Source: Bicyclus anynana (Eukaryota; Arthropoda; Insecta; Lepidoptera; Nymphalidae). From it: a stretch of DNA of 64,000 bases. The number at the start of each line of letters is the position of its first letter. Positions within the stretch are counted from its first letter, which is position 1. Location: the NCBI RefSeq assembly GCF_947172395.1, contig NC_069104.1, positions 7,033,355-7,097,354 on the forward strand. Direction: 5' to 3'. Of the stretch, positions 25,901 to 40,900 are shown piece after piece. A model generated the notes under the pieces. The model ran no database searches and was not told the origin of the DNA. It was given only the letters and a program-made list of their open reading frames with translations. Both the position numbers and the translations under genes were made by a program.

Positions 25901-28900
25901 GGCCAAGAACAACAGTTGATACTCGGTAACGGAATTGTCTAGTTTTTCTACTCGCCAAAAAAGGGTTAGATAGGAAAAAAGTAGGCAACAATTTCTATCG
26001 TTTCTTTTCGTGGTATCTTAAGAAAGCAAGTCAGAGCTATAATCAGAGTTTCCCTACAAGTTTTTGCGTTATTCCATTACCATTGATATAATGATTTCTC
26101 TGAAACGTCTTTTGTGGTTATTTAGAAAGTGTATCGAATTTTTGCCCATAAGAAGTAGTAGTACTCCAAACAAGGAGCCTTGTAGTAGTAGTAGAGTGAT
26201 TACTCAGCTCTGGGGAAGTACTACTGCTGAGTTTTTTTGGTAGCCTAGCAACATTGATGTGTTCTGCAGGCTATATTCACTAATTTTGATGTACTCATAT
26301 GTTAGTTGACATATACGAAATTGAGATTCTATGTAACAAATGTCATCCGGCGTCTACTGAAAACCATTCGTGGATATCATACAGTAGATAATTTCAGTTG
26401 ATTTGATGTTTATTTTAATAGGTTGATAATAAATACCAAAATAGTGAATAGGCTAGCCGGTTTGAAGAGCATTGTTGTCACTTATCAGTTTAATAACAGA
26501 TACATAAGACTTAAGACTTACGAGTATGCCTCAGATTGAGGCAGGGTTGTAGATTACACGGAGTGTTCCTTGGAAAGTGTTTTTTATACAATAATAAGTC
26601 AGCCCTTGACTGCGATATCGCCATTGACGATCAATTATTCTCACGTTTCTGCAGCGCAAACGGCAGCGAAGACGCTTCATAAGTCGAGCCGTCATGCTCG
26701 CAGTGACCAATACACGGTCAGTTATAGTCGTGGGTGCTGCAGAAACGGTAGGTCGTGCCCACCCTAGGATTCTAATAAGATACTAATAATAAACTTGATG
26801 TGGGGGGCCAGGCCCACCCTATGAGATGATCTTAGATTCGCCAATAGCCAATAAATACAGACAGACATCATCATATCTTAATGGTTTACTTAGGTTGTCT
26901 TAAATTTGGTGCTAGCCAATATATTCGCAAAAGTTTCACCAAGCTATCTTAACACGGAAGATGTATGAGCCAGTTGTCGATTCCGGTTTCGCGATGCCAG
27001 CTAACGTATGACCGGCCCTTACTTGATATAAAGTTGTCGTTTATCATTCCACTCCTTAGTCTTAATCCGCGTTATCCATATTAATATTACAAATGCGAAA
27101 TAATTATTTTTATTTGTTAATTTATGTTTATAATCGTCAAGAAGAAAAGAAAGAAAATATAAGTATTGCGACATATCACAATTATTTCAGAATAATACCC
27201 TGCGATATGTGGCGTAACCTAGATAAAGGTCCCAGCTCAGCATATTGCTATATGCTCCACATGAGCAAAGAGTAAACGGCGCTGATTTTCAGTTGGGACC
27301 CTGTTCCAAGTGAAAAGTCGGAGGTGCTTGCCCCGGGCCGCATTCGAACGTACGCCTTCCGAATCGAAGGTAGAGGTCATATCCACTGGGCTATCACGGC
27401 TCAATTTATAATCATAGTTGACAGAATTAGCAGATGGCCATGGAAAACCATAAAGAGGATCCCTTAGATATAACTTCGCAAGAAATGAAGAAGAAAATCG
27501 AATTCGATGTTATTATTCATACAGAAACCGTACGAATAAATTTATTGTATTCATACGGTTACGATGAAATTGTATGTCGTTAGGCAAAATAAAATTGATT
27601 TATTTATCCGTTATTAGGTTACCGGATAACTAGCTTCAGCCTAACGAATTCGTATGGATACGTGTAGTTTTTGGATAATACTGATTTTTAATACGTAGAA
27701 GTTTCAGCTCCTACTTGAAGTTTTTTTCTTTGCGACATGTTTCTTTTTCCAAAATCAAATTAATTTTTATACCAAAGTGTCTTAGGCGTAGAAAAGTATC
27801 AAATAAAATAAACAAAGTTATATATAATAATAACCATTTTAACCTATCCTATGTACCGTTGAACAAAACCAAAATACATGCAATTATAGGTATCTGCCAA
27901 GCCAATAAAATCGATCGATTTGTAGATTTCTGTACCTATTAATCGAAATCGATTATCTAGTCAATAAAGTTAAAATAGTTATTACGGCCGTGCGATTGTA
28001 ATTCCGCTTGTATTATGAAACAAACTTGGTACAATACGATTTACACAAAGGTCTGACCTTCTTGCCCTTACAATTCCAATAGTGCAGGAGTTCTAAACCT
28101 TCGGTCCGAGAATTCAATTTATTTAAATTTAAAACCAAAAACTGCATAAGCATAATCTATGTATCAAAAGAAATGTAGTTTTCTAATACTGAGTCGATTA
28201 TTACAAAATGTTGAGAATTAATAGAAAAATTCAAAATATAGAATAAAATTTTCACAATTTTTTGAGATAAATGAAGTTCATTACAATTTACATTTATCGT
28301 GTATTTTTTTTGTTTCATAGCTCACAGGTATTAGGCGTAGGAAACAAAAAACTAAAGCCAAGTGAATCATTTAATAAAATCTACGATTTATTTATTCTTT
28401 ATTTCACCAAACAGAAAAATAATTTATAAGAATAGTTACAAAAAAGGAAGCTTTAAAGTGCAAAGGCGGCCTTTTGGCGTAAAGTAAACGGATTGGTGTA
28501 GCAATTTAGGCCCTAACCATTATAGTTACAGTATAACTACATGTACGATATGAGCCGTGATAGCCCAGTGGATATGACCTCTGCCTCTGATTCCGGAGGG
28601 TGTGGGTTCGAATCCGGTCCGGGGCATGCACCTCCAACTTTTCAGTTGTGTGCATTTTAAGAAATTAAATATCACGTTTCTCAATCGGTGAAGGAAAACA
28701 TCGTGAGGAATCCTGCATTCCAGAGAATTATCTTAATTCTCTGCGTGTGTGAAGTCTGCCAATCGTGCCAAAAGGCCAGCGTGGTGGACTATTGGCCTTA
28801 CCACTCTCATTTTGAGAGGAGACTCGAGCTCAGCAGTGAGGCGAATATGGGTTGATGACAACGACATGTACGATATTATAGAATAAAAATAATTTAACGT

Positions 28901-31900
28901 TAAAAAATTATGTAGGACGCAAAGCGTCTTATCTTTTTGATTTAGAATAAATGCGCAGGCCGCACTTTAAGAATCTCTGGTTGTTATAACGGATTGATAG
29001 TTTCCTAGGACTCTACAGTTACTCCGTATCGCACTGAAATGTGATATCACTTAGCGCGCGAGATGATATTACATACCGAGCTAGATTAGAGAAGGCTTGC
29101 GAACTCCTGATTTCGCAACACTTAGGGTTAGTGGTGAACCGCAGAATGTGAAATCGGCGGTAGGTGATAATAACTACCTATGCGAGTACCTAGTCAGATT
29201 TCCTTATTGTATTCTTTCTCAATATGTTACAAAAACAAATCACGAAACCAGATATTAATCCAAATATAGTGTTATAGTGCAAGCATTAAAAATGCAATGA
29301 ATTATATTTAAATATATTTTATTAATTTTACATTCGAATCAAGTCGATACACCAATCGCAATAATATCATTTAGTGAGTAGCGTTGAGTTGCTGACATTT
29401 TTGACGCCCTTGGTTTCTGAGTGCGTTTCTGTGTACTTTTATTTTTATTTTGGATTACAGCCGTTTCACACTAGCGTTCTGTAACTGCTACATTATACAC
29501 CTAAAAAAACGCGCCACGAGATGTCGTGTCGAGAACTCGAGAGGCATATTGTCGATGTTGGTCGATAATAATATGAGGGTATGTCTTTCTCTCGGCTTGA
29601 TATACGTCTTTGACGTCCTAGGCTAGGTGTCTGTGTGCAATCGGATTATGATATATGGAATAGAGTGCACCTATGTTTACACACATTGTACACTTTAATT
29701 ACTGCGAAGATGACTAGTCGCAAGATGAGATTGGTTGCTGTGGCCGAAACTAACGTCTACAAAACACTGTAAATAATGATGATATTTTACTATATTAGGT
29801 GATATTATATTAGCAGACGCCCTGTGGTTCATCAGACATCTCTGATGAAGGTACACTATAAATTATATTAAAAATCTCGAAAATCCATAAAATGTCTTTA
29901 TGGTAAGCAACAGGTATAAGCTTATACGGTGTCCTGAGTGCTCGCCAACGCACCTTAAACGCTAGTATAAAAGTAAACAGAGTGGATAACGTCCTTTAAT
30001 AAAAGCAATGCAAAATATTATTGTTCGACATGAAAATGTGTACAACAATCTCCTTTATAACAAAAATAACGAGATCAATACCTGCAAAATAAATATAGAG
30101 ATTCGCAAATAAAATCTTTAAAAGACTTGAATAGTAGATGTAGGTATTTTTTATACCAATTAATTTTGCGCTAAATCATTCAAACTAATGATATAATAAA
30201 TTAAAGTAAAAGAAGAAAAATATTTTTATTTAAACATTCTAAAAAGAAAAAAAAAAAAATTATCTTTAACAATTTTAACTATCAACTCATAACAGTAAGT
30301 ACTTAATTAAATTGAAATTGAAAATATAATAAAGTTACCAGATCAATTTACATAATTAAATTGATACTAGTTTATTTTAAAATTGCGAGTCTGTTCATAT
30401 TTTTAAGTTACTCTTAATAAGCCCTTTCATTTGATACCCATATTGTAGAAATGCATTAAAAATAATTATTCCTTCATCTTGGTTGGTCCGCCATATTAAA
30501 TTTTGCAAGTTAAATAAAATCTTTTAAAATGCACATGACTGAAAAGTTACAGGTGCATGCCCTGGACCTGATTCGAATCTACGCCCTTCGAATCGAAGGA
30601 AGAGATCATACCCAATGGGCTATCACGATTAGCAAATTTGTTTATTACACGAAATTTAATATACAGTAGGTACAGGTTTCAAGTTCCTTCCCCAAGTGGG
30701 GAAGAAACACGAGTAATCACGCCTGAGAACACAAGCGAGCAGCCATATTGTTTCGGTATAAGTTGATTGCATTCAGGTTGCCCATTCATTTCGTTTACGA
30801 CGGACAATATCCATTTAATTTTCATCCAAGATGGTTCAACGTATTGCAAATACATCCGGATTGTAATGCAAGAGTGATTCCGTATAAGGACTATTAAACG
30901 TCTTCGTATGGGTTGTCTGTAGTGGGTTGGTACGAGAGGGTATTGAATCATGAATTTTACGTTCGTGTTCCCGTTTTTAATATTATGCAAATCGTAGTGT
31001 GGGTGCAATAAACTGTAGCGTTGCATCGGATTATCTGGCAAAAAATAAATGTCGTTGGCAATCTTTGACTTAAGTATGCCTTCAGTAAAGTCTTGGATAC
31101 ACTTGTAACTTTAATTTTGAGTTTAAGACTAATGATTACCCTTATTTATTGACACTACCCTCAGACCAATTATAGAAGGACCTGTATCGCACTCATAGTC
31201 ATGAACAAAATTGTCTGTCATTTTCTGAGGAAAACGAGCTTAGATTTGGTATATATCTTATACTAAACTAGAAATTTTAGCCCGTTTTTTTACACAATTC
31301 AATTACACAAAAAGGTATTTTTACGGAGCTCTTTAACCGACGAACACGATTACAACTATTTAACATCGATTCTATAGAAACAGTTTTTATAATCGCATTA
31401 GATCGTTGATCATATACTTTGACAGAAAAGTAACGTCCTATACAATAATTGGTCTGAGACACTACCTGATGATTCAAAAGTGCTTGTAAACTAACGTAGT
31501 GTTAGCTCTTTGTTTGAATATATATCAATAGCTCTTTGTGGCAGAATTCGTCCGAGATGGACTTGCCGCAATGCTTTTTTCTGCTATTTAAATAAAATAA
31601 TCGTACGTTTCGTCACGAAAGGGGCTCCTGCTTGAATTCTATCAATCGGAACCCGCTCCAGAAGCTTAGCAGGTCACCAATAGCCTCATGGAGTGTCGCT
31701 GAGGAACCACTGAGGTGTCTCGTTTTCCTCCTTGCAGGATCGGGGAAGGAGGAATTGTTCCATCAACTATACATAAAAAGATTAACATAATCTTGATCGC
31801 ATTGTACTCAAGCCCATGCATGGTGTTATGTAATATGATGTCATAATATTATATTGAAATGCATCGTAAAATACAACTGGTAGAGCTGTTTTTATCTTTA

Positions 31901-34900
31901 TCTCTTATACAACTGTCTTCTTTACTGCTTTATTTATATGTCGGCTGTATTATTGAAAATCCATTCTTTATTTGTTTCTTATAACGAGGTGCTCTTGTTA
32001 TTGCAACTGTTATTAGCTTACCTACTTAAAAAATATTTTACTACTGTGAACTTGCTAATTCTAATGTGCATTTGACAACGACTTTGTTTACCTGAATATA
32101 CCTTCTTGTTTTTTGAGCCAATGAGGTAAAATGTGCATCGCAACTTCCTTTACATTTTTTGTTAGGAAAACTTTTATGTGAAAACAGAATTTACATTTCG
32201 AGAAAAATGCATTTCAAAATATTTTTGAAGTTTTTTGAGTTTTCCAAAATGAATGGTATCAGGTACAACTGGCACACTTACAGGGTAGTTTAGTAACATC
32301 ATTTATAAGCGAAAAAAAGAAAAAAATATAGCGTTTTTTATGATGTGATTTATCATAACATCATAATATGTTCTACCTGCTGATCAGTATGAAGGCGGTG
32401 CTAAGCCGGTGATGTATTAATTTAAGCCATGTGTGAGCCATGTGATGTGGTCCTGTCAGAAATGGCTTAAATTAAGACAGCACCAACTAAGCACCGCCTT
32501 CATACTGATCAGCAGGTAGAACATATTATGATGTTATTTTTCGCTTTTTAGTTTAGTGGGTATGTTTTTAGGTTTTGAAGTCGGTTGTATTTTTTTATTA
32601 AAATTTTTATTATTTTTCCATTTTTAGTGTAAATTTTCATCTCAAACGAATACATCAGACCCGCTAATGACATTCACAACCCTTCTTGGTGTAAAATTCT
32701 CAGCAATACAAATTAATCAAGCCCAAGCACAAGGTAGTAACTGTAAACTGTTAAGGAGTTCCCTTAACTGTCCTTGGTCTTCATCACCAAACCCCTAAAT
32801 GACAGTCGCAACCTATCTATGTGGAAAGTTCTCATTAATACAAATTAATCAAGCCCAAACACAAGGTAACTGCTGTAAATCGCCGAGGAGTTCCCTCGTC
32901 TGTTTTATGGCTCCATCATCAGATCGATTTTAAACCTTCATGAAATTGTAGTGCTAAAAAGTACTAAATGGAAAAGTTTACGAACACACTAGACACTCAT
33001 ATAATTTTCGAAAGTTCCCCTCAATTTCTCCAGGAATCCATCATCAGATCTTGACATGATGGCAATGGGACCAAATGGGGACTATACCGTTTCAAACAAA
33101 AAAAGAATTTTTGAAATCGGTCCAGGTGTCTTTGAGTAATCGGTGTACATACATAAAAAAAAAAAAAAAAATACCGACCGAATTGAGAACCTCCTCCTTT
33201 TTGAAGTCGGTTAAAAATGGTCGAAATTCAGATTGACTGGACCATTTCCAAGGAATTGAAAAAGAACATTTTAGTCAATAAGTCAAGCTGACATTATTTT
33301 AATTTATAGTAGAAAGTGTATGGAATCAAAAATCTAGTATTTAAAAGTTTGGTAGTGTTTGTCCTACTTTATGTTAATTTTATGGATATGCTAGTTAAAT
33401 AATATTTCAGACAGTACATGTAAGGTGATCCGTGCTTGTTTGCGAATACACACGCAGCATATAATGTTGTTTGCACATTTTATACTATAGACATACGTGT
33501 CTACAAAATCACTGCAAAAAATGCACAACATGCACAATTTTTTTGTTTAATTCCATTATATGTATTATGTATATACAGTTTTTAAAGTTCCTAAACACAC
33601 AACTCGACATTGTATAGATATGTAAATTTAGGTAATAATTGTACTTTCGACATTTAATGTACAATGACATGCGATCAATTAGCCGCTTTTGTTCGCCTAA
33701 GTTTAGACCCGCTAGTGACATATCTCTATTATAAAATCTTTGGTATGCACGCAGAATGCTGCAGCAATGTGCATTGGTTAAAGATTTCACGCATGTGTGC
33801 GATTCCACGTATGAATGTGTTACAGATGTGATTACTATTTACGCCATATAGATACAGGTGCATTGAATGGTGTCAGTATATTCTTTGTTTACTGACTGAG
33901 GTATTATGACGGCTTTTAAGTAAACAAGGTGATAGTTAACTAAGCTAATAAAAGATACGTTCCAATTGGTTCCCATATTAATATTACCAACCATTGTTTT
34001 GAGTTGCGTCTGTTTTTGGGAACATCACTATTTCTTTGGGTTGGTGAACAGTTTTATATCCGTGAGTCCAACGAACAATAATTTGCTGACGATGAGCATA
34101 TTGTGTTTTGAAATAGTGCCTGATTTTAAGCTACGATGAAGTCTTTCGGCATAGGTGGCAGAAAACACAGTAGGGTAGTAGGAAGGGTAATTTAACTGTT
34201 CCACAAATTTTGGAGGTTAAAATATTTGGTGCCAGTTATATGGATGTCAAAGAAAGTCACAGCTCACGGTATTTCTGTTATGTGGTAGATTTATTTATAG
34301 GCCATTAAAATATTACATGAGCATTGCATTTAAAAAGTGCAAAATCTAACAACCGACAATGCTTCCCAGGCAACACAATCACAGGCTACACAGCGTCTTC
34401 GCCGGCGAAGCCGAGGTCCCCGATATCTAAAGTCACCCGGTCGTGGGTTTTCTAACTCACGATCTTGGGGGCGTCCGGACTGATTCACTCAGGTCACGGT
34501 TACCTCTCCAGAATGGCCCTCTAAGCCGAGGTCCGAGTCTCATAGGAGACGCCCTTAGAGAGCCGTTCCGTCCTCTATCTTTCTTTCAGCCTTCGGGTCA
34601 CATCAGGCGATGCTTCTGCGCTCGCCCAACCCCCCCGGTGACGTCGTAGTGGTTCCGCAGGGAACTATCGGCACCTACTCAGACAGAAGAAATAAAAAAA
34701 CTCAAAATCTATTTAACATTTTTACAAAACAGTTTACAAAATGTATCTTTAAATTCATGAGAATTAGTAAATTGTGATGTGATATGAAAGGAAGCGTAAA
34801 ACTTGTTACGGTTGGAGGTCAGGTCGACCATTGGCTGTACATCGTTAGAAAGTGAGCAGAGACAATGCGTAGGATCTACGGCTTTATGAGCTCTCCAAGG

Positions 34901-37900
34901 TAAGGGGGCACCAATGAGTCAGTGTCGATGTAGGGCCTATAGGAAAGGCTGGTGATTGCGGTTATAAATATTTTAGTACAAATAAAGAAAGAAAGAAAGA
35001 TCTTTATTTTTAGGTAATGCCACATAATACGTCATTAAATACTAAATTATTCTATAGTTGAACTGACCACACAAACAGGGGGGCAATAAAAGAAGAATGC
35101 AATATGTGGCATAATCTAGAAAAAGGTCCCAACTCAGCATTTTTCCACATACTTCCTATACAAAAAACACACATAGCGCAACCTAGTCCCAAAATAGGCG
35201 TAGCTTGTGTTATGAGCTGTTAATTGTGTTAATTAGGCAGCGCGCCACGAGATATCTTATCTAGTGACATAATATTGTCGAATGTTTGCGATGGGACGAA
35301 CAAGAGAGCGATATTTTCGGGATATGCCGCTATTGGTCGACAATAATATGTCTTTATTCTTGTTATGTAGGTAGGTACAGCAGGCTTATTCAATATCTTT
35401 AACGTATGCTAGTTGACATATTATACGAAATTGAGATTCTTTGTAACAAATGTCATGCCAAAAAAATTAATCATTGAAATAAATGACGAATATAAATTAA
35501 GCGCTTTAAACTCTGTGAATTAAATAGACATTTTCCTTATAAACAATGTTAAGTATGTACTTTTAGCAGAAGCTCCTAAAGTGGATTTAAAATATAAGAA
35601 AACCAACGTTGAACAACAGTTATGATTCACAATATTTATCAGGACAACTTGATTAACAAATCAAACTCTAACCAAAATAAGACCCTAGAATGGCAGAGAA
35701 TGACCTTGAGTGGAGTCACGCACTTGTGAATACTGTGTGTTAAAGATCCTTTGACAGTTAACAAACACTCCTCTTTTTCACTCAAGTCACTCTCCCCGTC
35801 TATCCCAAGTAACCCATAAAGAATTACACATCAAGTAATGTGGACGGCTCGAACGTCACGAGCATATACTGAAGCCGACCGTACGACGAGCGCCTTATAT
35901 CGCAAGTCGTTCCCGCCAACCGCACGCTACCCCTCTCTAACTCCCTACTCTTTACGGAAACAAGTCGCGCCACCTAGCGTCGGCACGAGCCAACACGAGA
36001 TCGAGCGACGTCATATCCATCTCAGACTTCAGATCCTTCCTACTTATATCATAAGTTATAAAGAGTCCTTTGTTTTCAGGGACACCCTCTATCGTCTCTC
36101 ACTCCGAGGCCTCCGGCAGTTAGAACGCGCGGACTGGCCTGCTCCACCGGAAAAGGCCAAGCTATGCCAAGACAAAGGCCAGACTGAAGAGGACTGTCAC
36201 AACTACATCAAAGTCCTGCTCGCTTACGGGCACAAGCTCTTCGCGTGCGGAACTAACGCGTTCAGTCCCATTTGCAGCTGGAGAGAGGTGTGATGGCAAC
36301 TTTTTTATTAGCTTTTATTTCAGTTACAGTGTGATTAGGCTTAAGATACGCGCAACGAGATATCTCGTGAAGAGAAAGAGACTTACTGTCGCAGTGAAAG
36401 AGAGGGATTTTTTCGATGACATACCTACTTGATTTTGACATTTATAATTAATATTGTAAATTTTTTGATTATGACATTTTAATTATTTTCTTATTATTGT
36501 AAATTTTTGGTAAATTTTCTTGTATTTAAGTGTAGTTTAATCTTTTACTTTTTGTTTTAACCGGACTCAGTGCTGTAAATGCCTGGAAAGATGGCTGAAG
36601 TAGTCCAAGAATTTTGTAACTGATTTATATATAATGTTTTCTGCTGTCATTGTAGGCATTTCAAATTTTTGACAGCCTCCGTGGCGCAGTGGTATGCGCG
36701 GTGGATTTACGGAGGTCCTGGGTTCGATCCCCGGCTGGGCAGATTGAGATTTTCTTAATTTGTCCAGGTCTGGCTGGTGGGAGGCTTCGGCCGTGGCTAG
36801 TTACCACCTTACCGGCAAAGACGTACCGCCAAGCGATTTAGCGTTCCGGTACGATGCCGTGTAGAAACCGAAAGGGGTGTGGATTTTCATCCTCCTCCTA
36901 ACAAGTTAGCCCGCTTCCATCTGAGACTGCATCATCACTTACCATCAGGTGAGATTGTAGTCAAGGGCTAACTTGTAAAGAATAAAAAAAAAAAATACAT
37001 TTCGCCGCTATTTAGGCCTACAGACAAAAGAGGACTGTAACAACTACATGAAAGTCCTGCTTGCTTACGGCCACAATCTCTTTGCATGCGGGATTAATGC
37101 CTTCAGTTCTATTTGCAGTCAGAGAGAGGTGTGATGGGAACTTTTAACTCGCTTTTATTTGAATTACAATACATTTAATAATAAATTTATTGAAAAAAAA
37201 ATACTCAAATCTTATGGCAACTATAATAATAACCACAAAAAATTCGTTTAACAAATCAATTATAATTATTAGTATTATTACTCTGTAGAATAGAAAATAT
37301 CCTCTATTCAACTATATCTAGGACTATCTGTATCTAGCTATATCTAGTATATATAGTAATATATAGCCTACCTCGATAAATGGGCTATCTAACACTTAAA
37401 GAATTTTTCGGAATCAAATCGGACCAGTAGTTCCTGAGATTAGCGCGTTCAATCAAACAAACAAACAAACTCTTCAGCTTTATAATATTAGTATAGATTC
37501 AACTATAACTAGGATACTTAACTTGACCTGCTTTTGGAAAGGTCCGTTGGGTATTAGCTATTATCTGACATTAAACATTACCTTTTAACATAATTAATAC
37601 AGAAGTTCGATCGGGAAAATTGGCTACGTTACGTACAGACAATTAGTGTGACCAGTTAATTAACCTTAATTAAACAACAAGTGTCTCAAAGAATTCAGGA
37701 CACGGATAATTTATCGGCGAAGGAACTGCCGCCATTTCGACAAATAATTAAAAACGTTTAAAAGTGAAACATATTAATTAAAGTGCGCGTTTATACACAC
37801 TTGTTCGTTTGTAGGTAGGTTTGACTCCTGAAGATACTCCAAGATACATAATGAAGATTATTAAATAGAAAAGAGTTTGTTTATAACGTTTTCACGGCAA

Positions 37901-40900
37901 AACCACTTTGCCGAATCTAAAAGTTATTACACCAGTGGAATGTTATATTGTCAACAATTAACATGGGCTATATTTTATCCCTTAAGGCAAAAGTGAATAG
38001 GCACCTTCTAGGCAAGCGCGCTTAATCTTAGACCTTACATTGCTTTCCATAAGGCATGATTGTAGTCAAGCGCAAGTCCCTGCAGGGCGTCCACTAATAC
38101 AGTATGTTCGGGAGTATTTTCCATAACTTCAAGGTGTTGACAAGTTAACTTACAGGAGCCGAACTGCTTAACTAATATTTTTAATTTAAAATGTTTTCAT
38201 ACAAAGTAATTCAAATAATTCCGACTATCCATGTAACACACGCCTTTATTTATTTATTTATTTGATCCACCAGTGACTATTGCAGCATTTACACAACTAC
38301 AATATAAAAAAAAAACACAAACACAAGCCTCTGCACAATCAAATGAAGGTAGACACGGCATGCACATTTCCGTAAATTTAATTTTTATCTATCTGCTTTT
38401 TAAAATACGTAAAGTTTGGCTACGTCTTAATTATAAGGATGTGACACATTTTAAAATCTATTTACAAAAGAAATATTATTTAGGTCGAAAATATTAATTT
38501 TGGAACACTGAACATTTTTAATTAATAGGTACGGAATATGAGAGTTATGGGAAATACTCTCCAGCACTCTGTATATTATAATTTTTTTTTTTTTTATAAA
38601 CAGATCGAGACCCTAAGCCTGGTGTCGGAATGGGTGCCAGGGGTCCCCAATTGTCCACACAACCCGCACTCAAACGTGACGGCCATATTTGCGAGCAGCG
38701 GCGAATACTACGCTGGCACTCCGACGGATTTCACCAGCTTGGACACTGCTATTTGCAGGTTAGAAGCTACAATACATATTTACTGGACTGACATCAAGCG
38801 AGTCGCAGGGATTCGCTGGGTGCAGGCGGCTCAGGATCGTGATGTTTGGAAGTCCCTACAAAAGGCCTTAGTGGACGTCCATCGGCTGATATGATGATGA
38901 TGTTGATACATACATACAAAACGTGTGTAATAAGTAGAAGGGACTGGCCACAAATGATAGTGCCGTGCCGTGCCGTGATGATTTCATCATCATTATCATC
39001 ATTGTCAACCCATATTTGGCTCACTGCTGAACTCGAGTCTCCTCTCAGAATGGGAGGGGTTAGGCAAATAGTCTACTACTAGCAGACTTCACAGACGCAG
39101 AGAATTGAGAAAATTCTCTGGTATGCAGGTTTCCTCACGATGTTTTTCCTTCACCGTTTGAGACACGTGATATTTAAATTCTTAAAATGCACACAACTGA
39201 AAAGTTGGAGGTGCATGCTCCGGACCGGATTCGAACCCACACCCTCCGAAATCGAAGGCAGAGGTCATATCGACTGGTCTATCACGGCTCTATGTTTGAG
39301 GTACTGGGTGCATTCATTCATGAGCTTCCGTAAATCATCGCCTATTATATTCAGTAGTAGAAAGTATATTTCTGTATGTTTTCAGGAGTCGAGGAGCGTC
39401 GCCGCGAGACCTGGGAATGCTTCGCACGACGCAGTACGACTTCAACTGGTTGAATGAACCGCAATTTGTGGGCAGTTTTGAAGACGAACATTACATCTAC
39501 TTCGTTTTCAGGGAGATCGCCGTAGAGTATATGAACTGTGGAAAGGTTAGTTAAATGTAGATTTTATTATTATCGATATAAAAGCGGGCAAATTAAGTGG
39601 GACTGTGGGTTATATAATTGGTGCTGATGCGAATCGTACGAGTATTTCCTCTATTCTCTTGGGCAGGTTTCCATCACCGAAATAAAGGAAATCCCAAATA
39701 AACCACCAAAATTGGCCGCGTTTCGCGATAATTTTGACGGCCTCCGTGGCGCAGTAGTGGACCGATTGAGGTTTTCTTAAGAGTGTGCAATATGTAATTT
39801 GGTGGTTACAAATGATTCTGGGTCTCAGATTCTGGAAAAGTTAGGAGCCTGATGTTTGGGTAAATAATATTTCAAAGTTTTAACTTCGTTATGATTATAC
39901 AAAATACACAATTTGTAAAACTTTTCTCGATAGTTTATTTTTTGAAAAATACAAGTTTGCTCACATTTTGCTTTCAATCTCAGGAAAAGCAAACTTATTT
40001 TCTTAAATTTTTGTTTTGTATAGGAAATTAGGTGTATATCTTAAACATGGCCATTTTGTTTTTAACCGACTTCCAAAAAGGAGGAGGTTCTATGTTCGGT
40101 ATGTTTTTTTTATGTATGTTTCGTTATGTTGTTTAATTTACTTGCAATTAGGTAAAAATGGTTTTGGCGCTCACGTCATGAAATTTGCGTCGCGCGTCAA
40201 TCGCTCCGTGCTTTTCACTCACGTGAAAGTCATAATTCGCCGTCTCGTTTGCCTTTCGAATTTTATCCATATCGTACCGACGCGCTGCGCGCTCTTCAAT
40301 GGTCCAGGTCTGGCTGGTGGGAAGCTTCAGCCGTGATTAGTTACCTACCGGCAAAAGACTAACCGCCAAGCGATTTAGCGTTGCGGTACGATGTCGTGTA
40401 GAAACCGAAAGGGGGTGTGGATTTTCATCCTACTCCTAACAAGTTAGCCCGCTTCCATCTTAGATTGCATCTAACTAATCTTGGGCTAACTTGTAGAGAA
40501 TAAAAAAAATAGTATGTTTTAAGGACGTAATACGGCAACTGTCACCTTACCTACCCATGCTAACTAAAAAACACTTTAGCTTGAATCTCTAGTGAATCGA
40601 TACAATAATTAAATATGTAGATGTGGGTAGGTTGAATAGTTTTCTTTTTCACACGCCGTACCGATACATGTGCTAATAAATCCGTGGGAAATAGAGAAAG
40701 GCATTTCTCCCTGACCTTCATATTACGCAATACGCAATATTATCGCTAATGTTTTCAAACTCTAATTCCAGTTTTTTTATGACCAGTTTTTTAGCAACTC
40801 ATGTGAATTTGCGAGTGTTATGTAAGCAATATTGTGATTTGTTTGTGATCTTTTACAAATTATAATTATGTATATTGATTATTAGAAAGCTTTGTAGATA

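Larger units (their letters stand above)
10913..36079 (+). other. Sema5c intron 1, about 25 kb, repeat-filled
   Basis: It contains SINEs of families A and B, hAT and Harbinger MITEs, LINE tails, fold-back elements and AT-rich DNA, listed separately. I found no nested host gene. The phase (2) agrees between the flanking exons. Confidence 0.85.

Noticed and set aside
28552..28640. tRNA-like sequences with A and B boxes at many places
   Set aside because: They are heads of SINE-A and SINE-B copies, followed by the constant SINE bodies. No cloverleaf with paired acceptor stem is evident, so no true tRNA gene is claimed.
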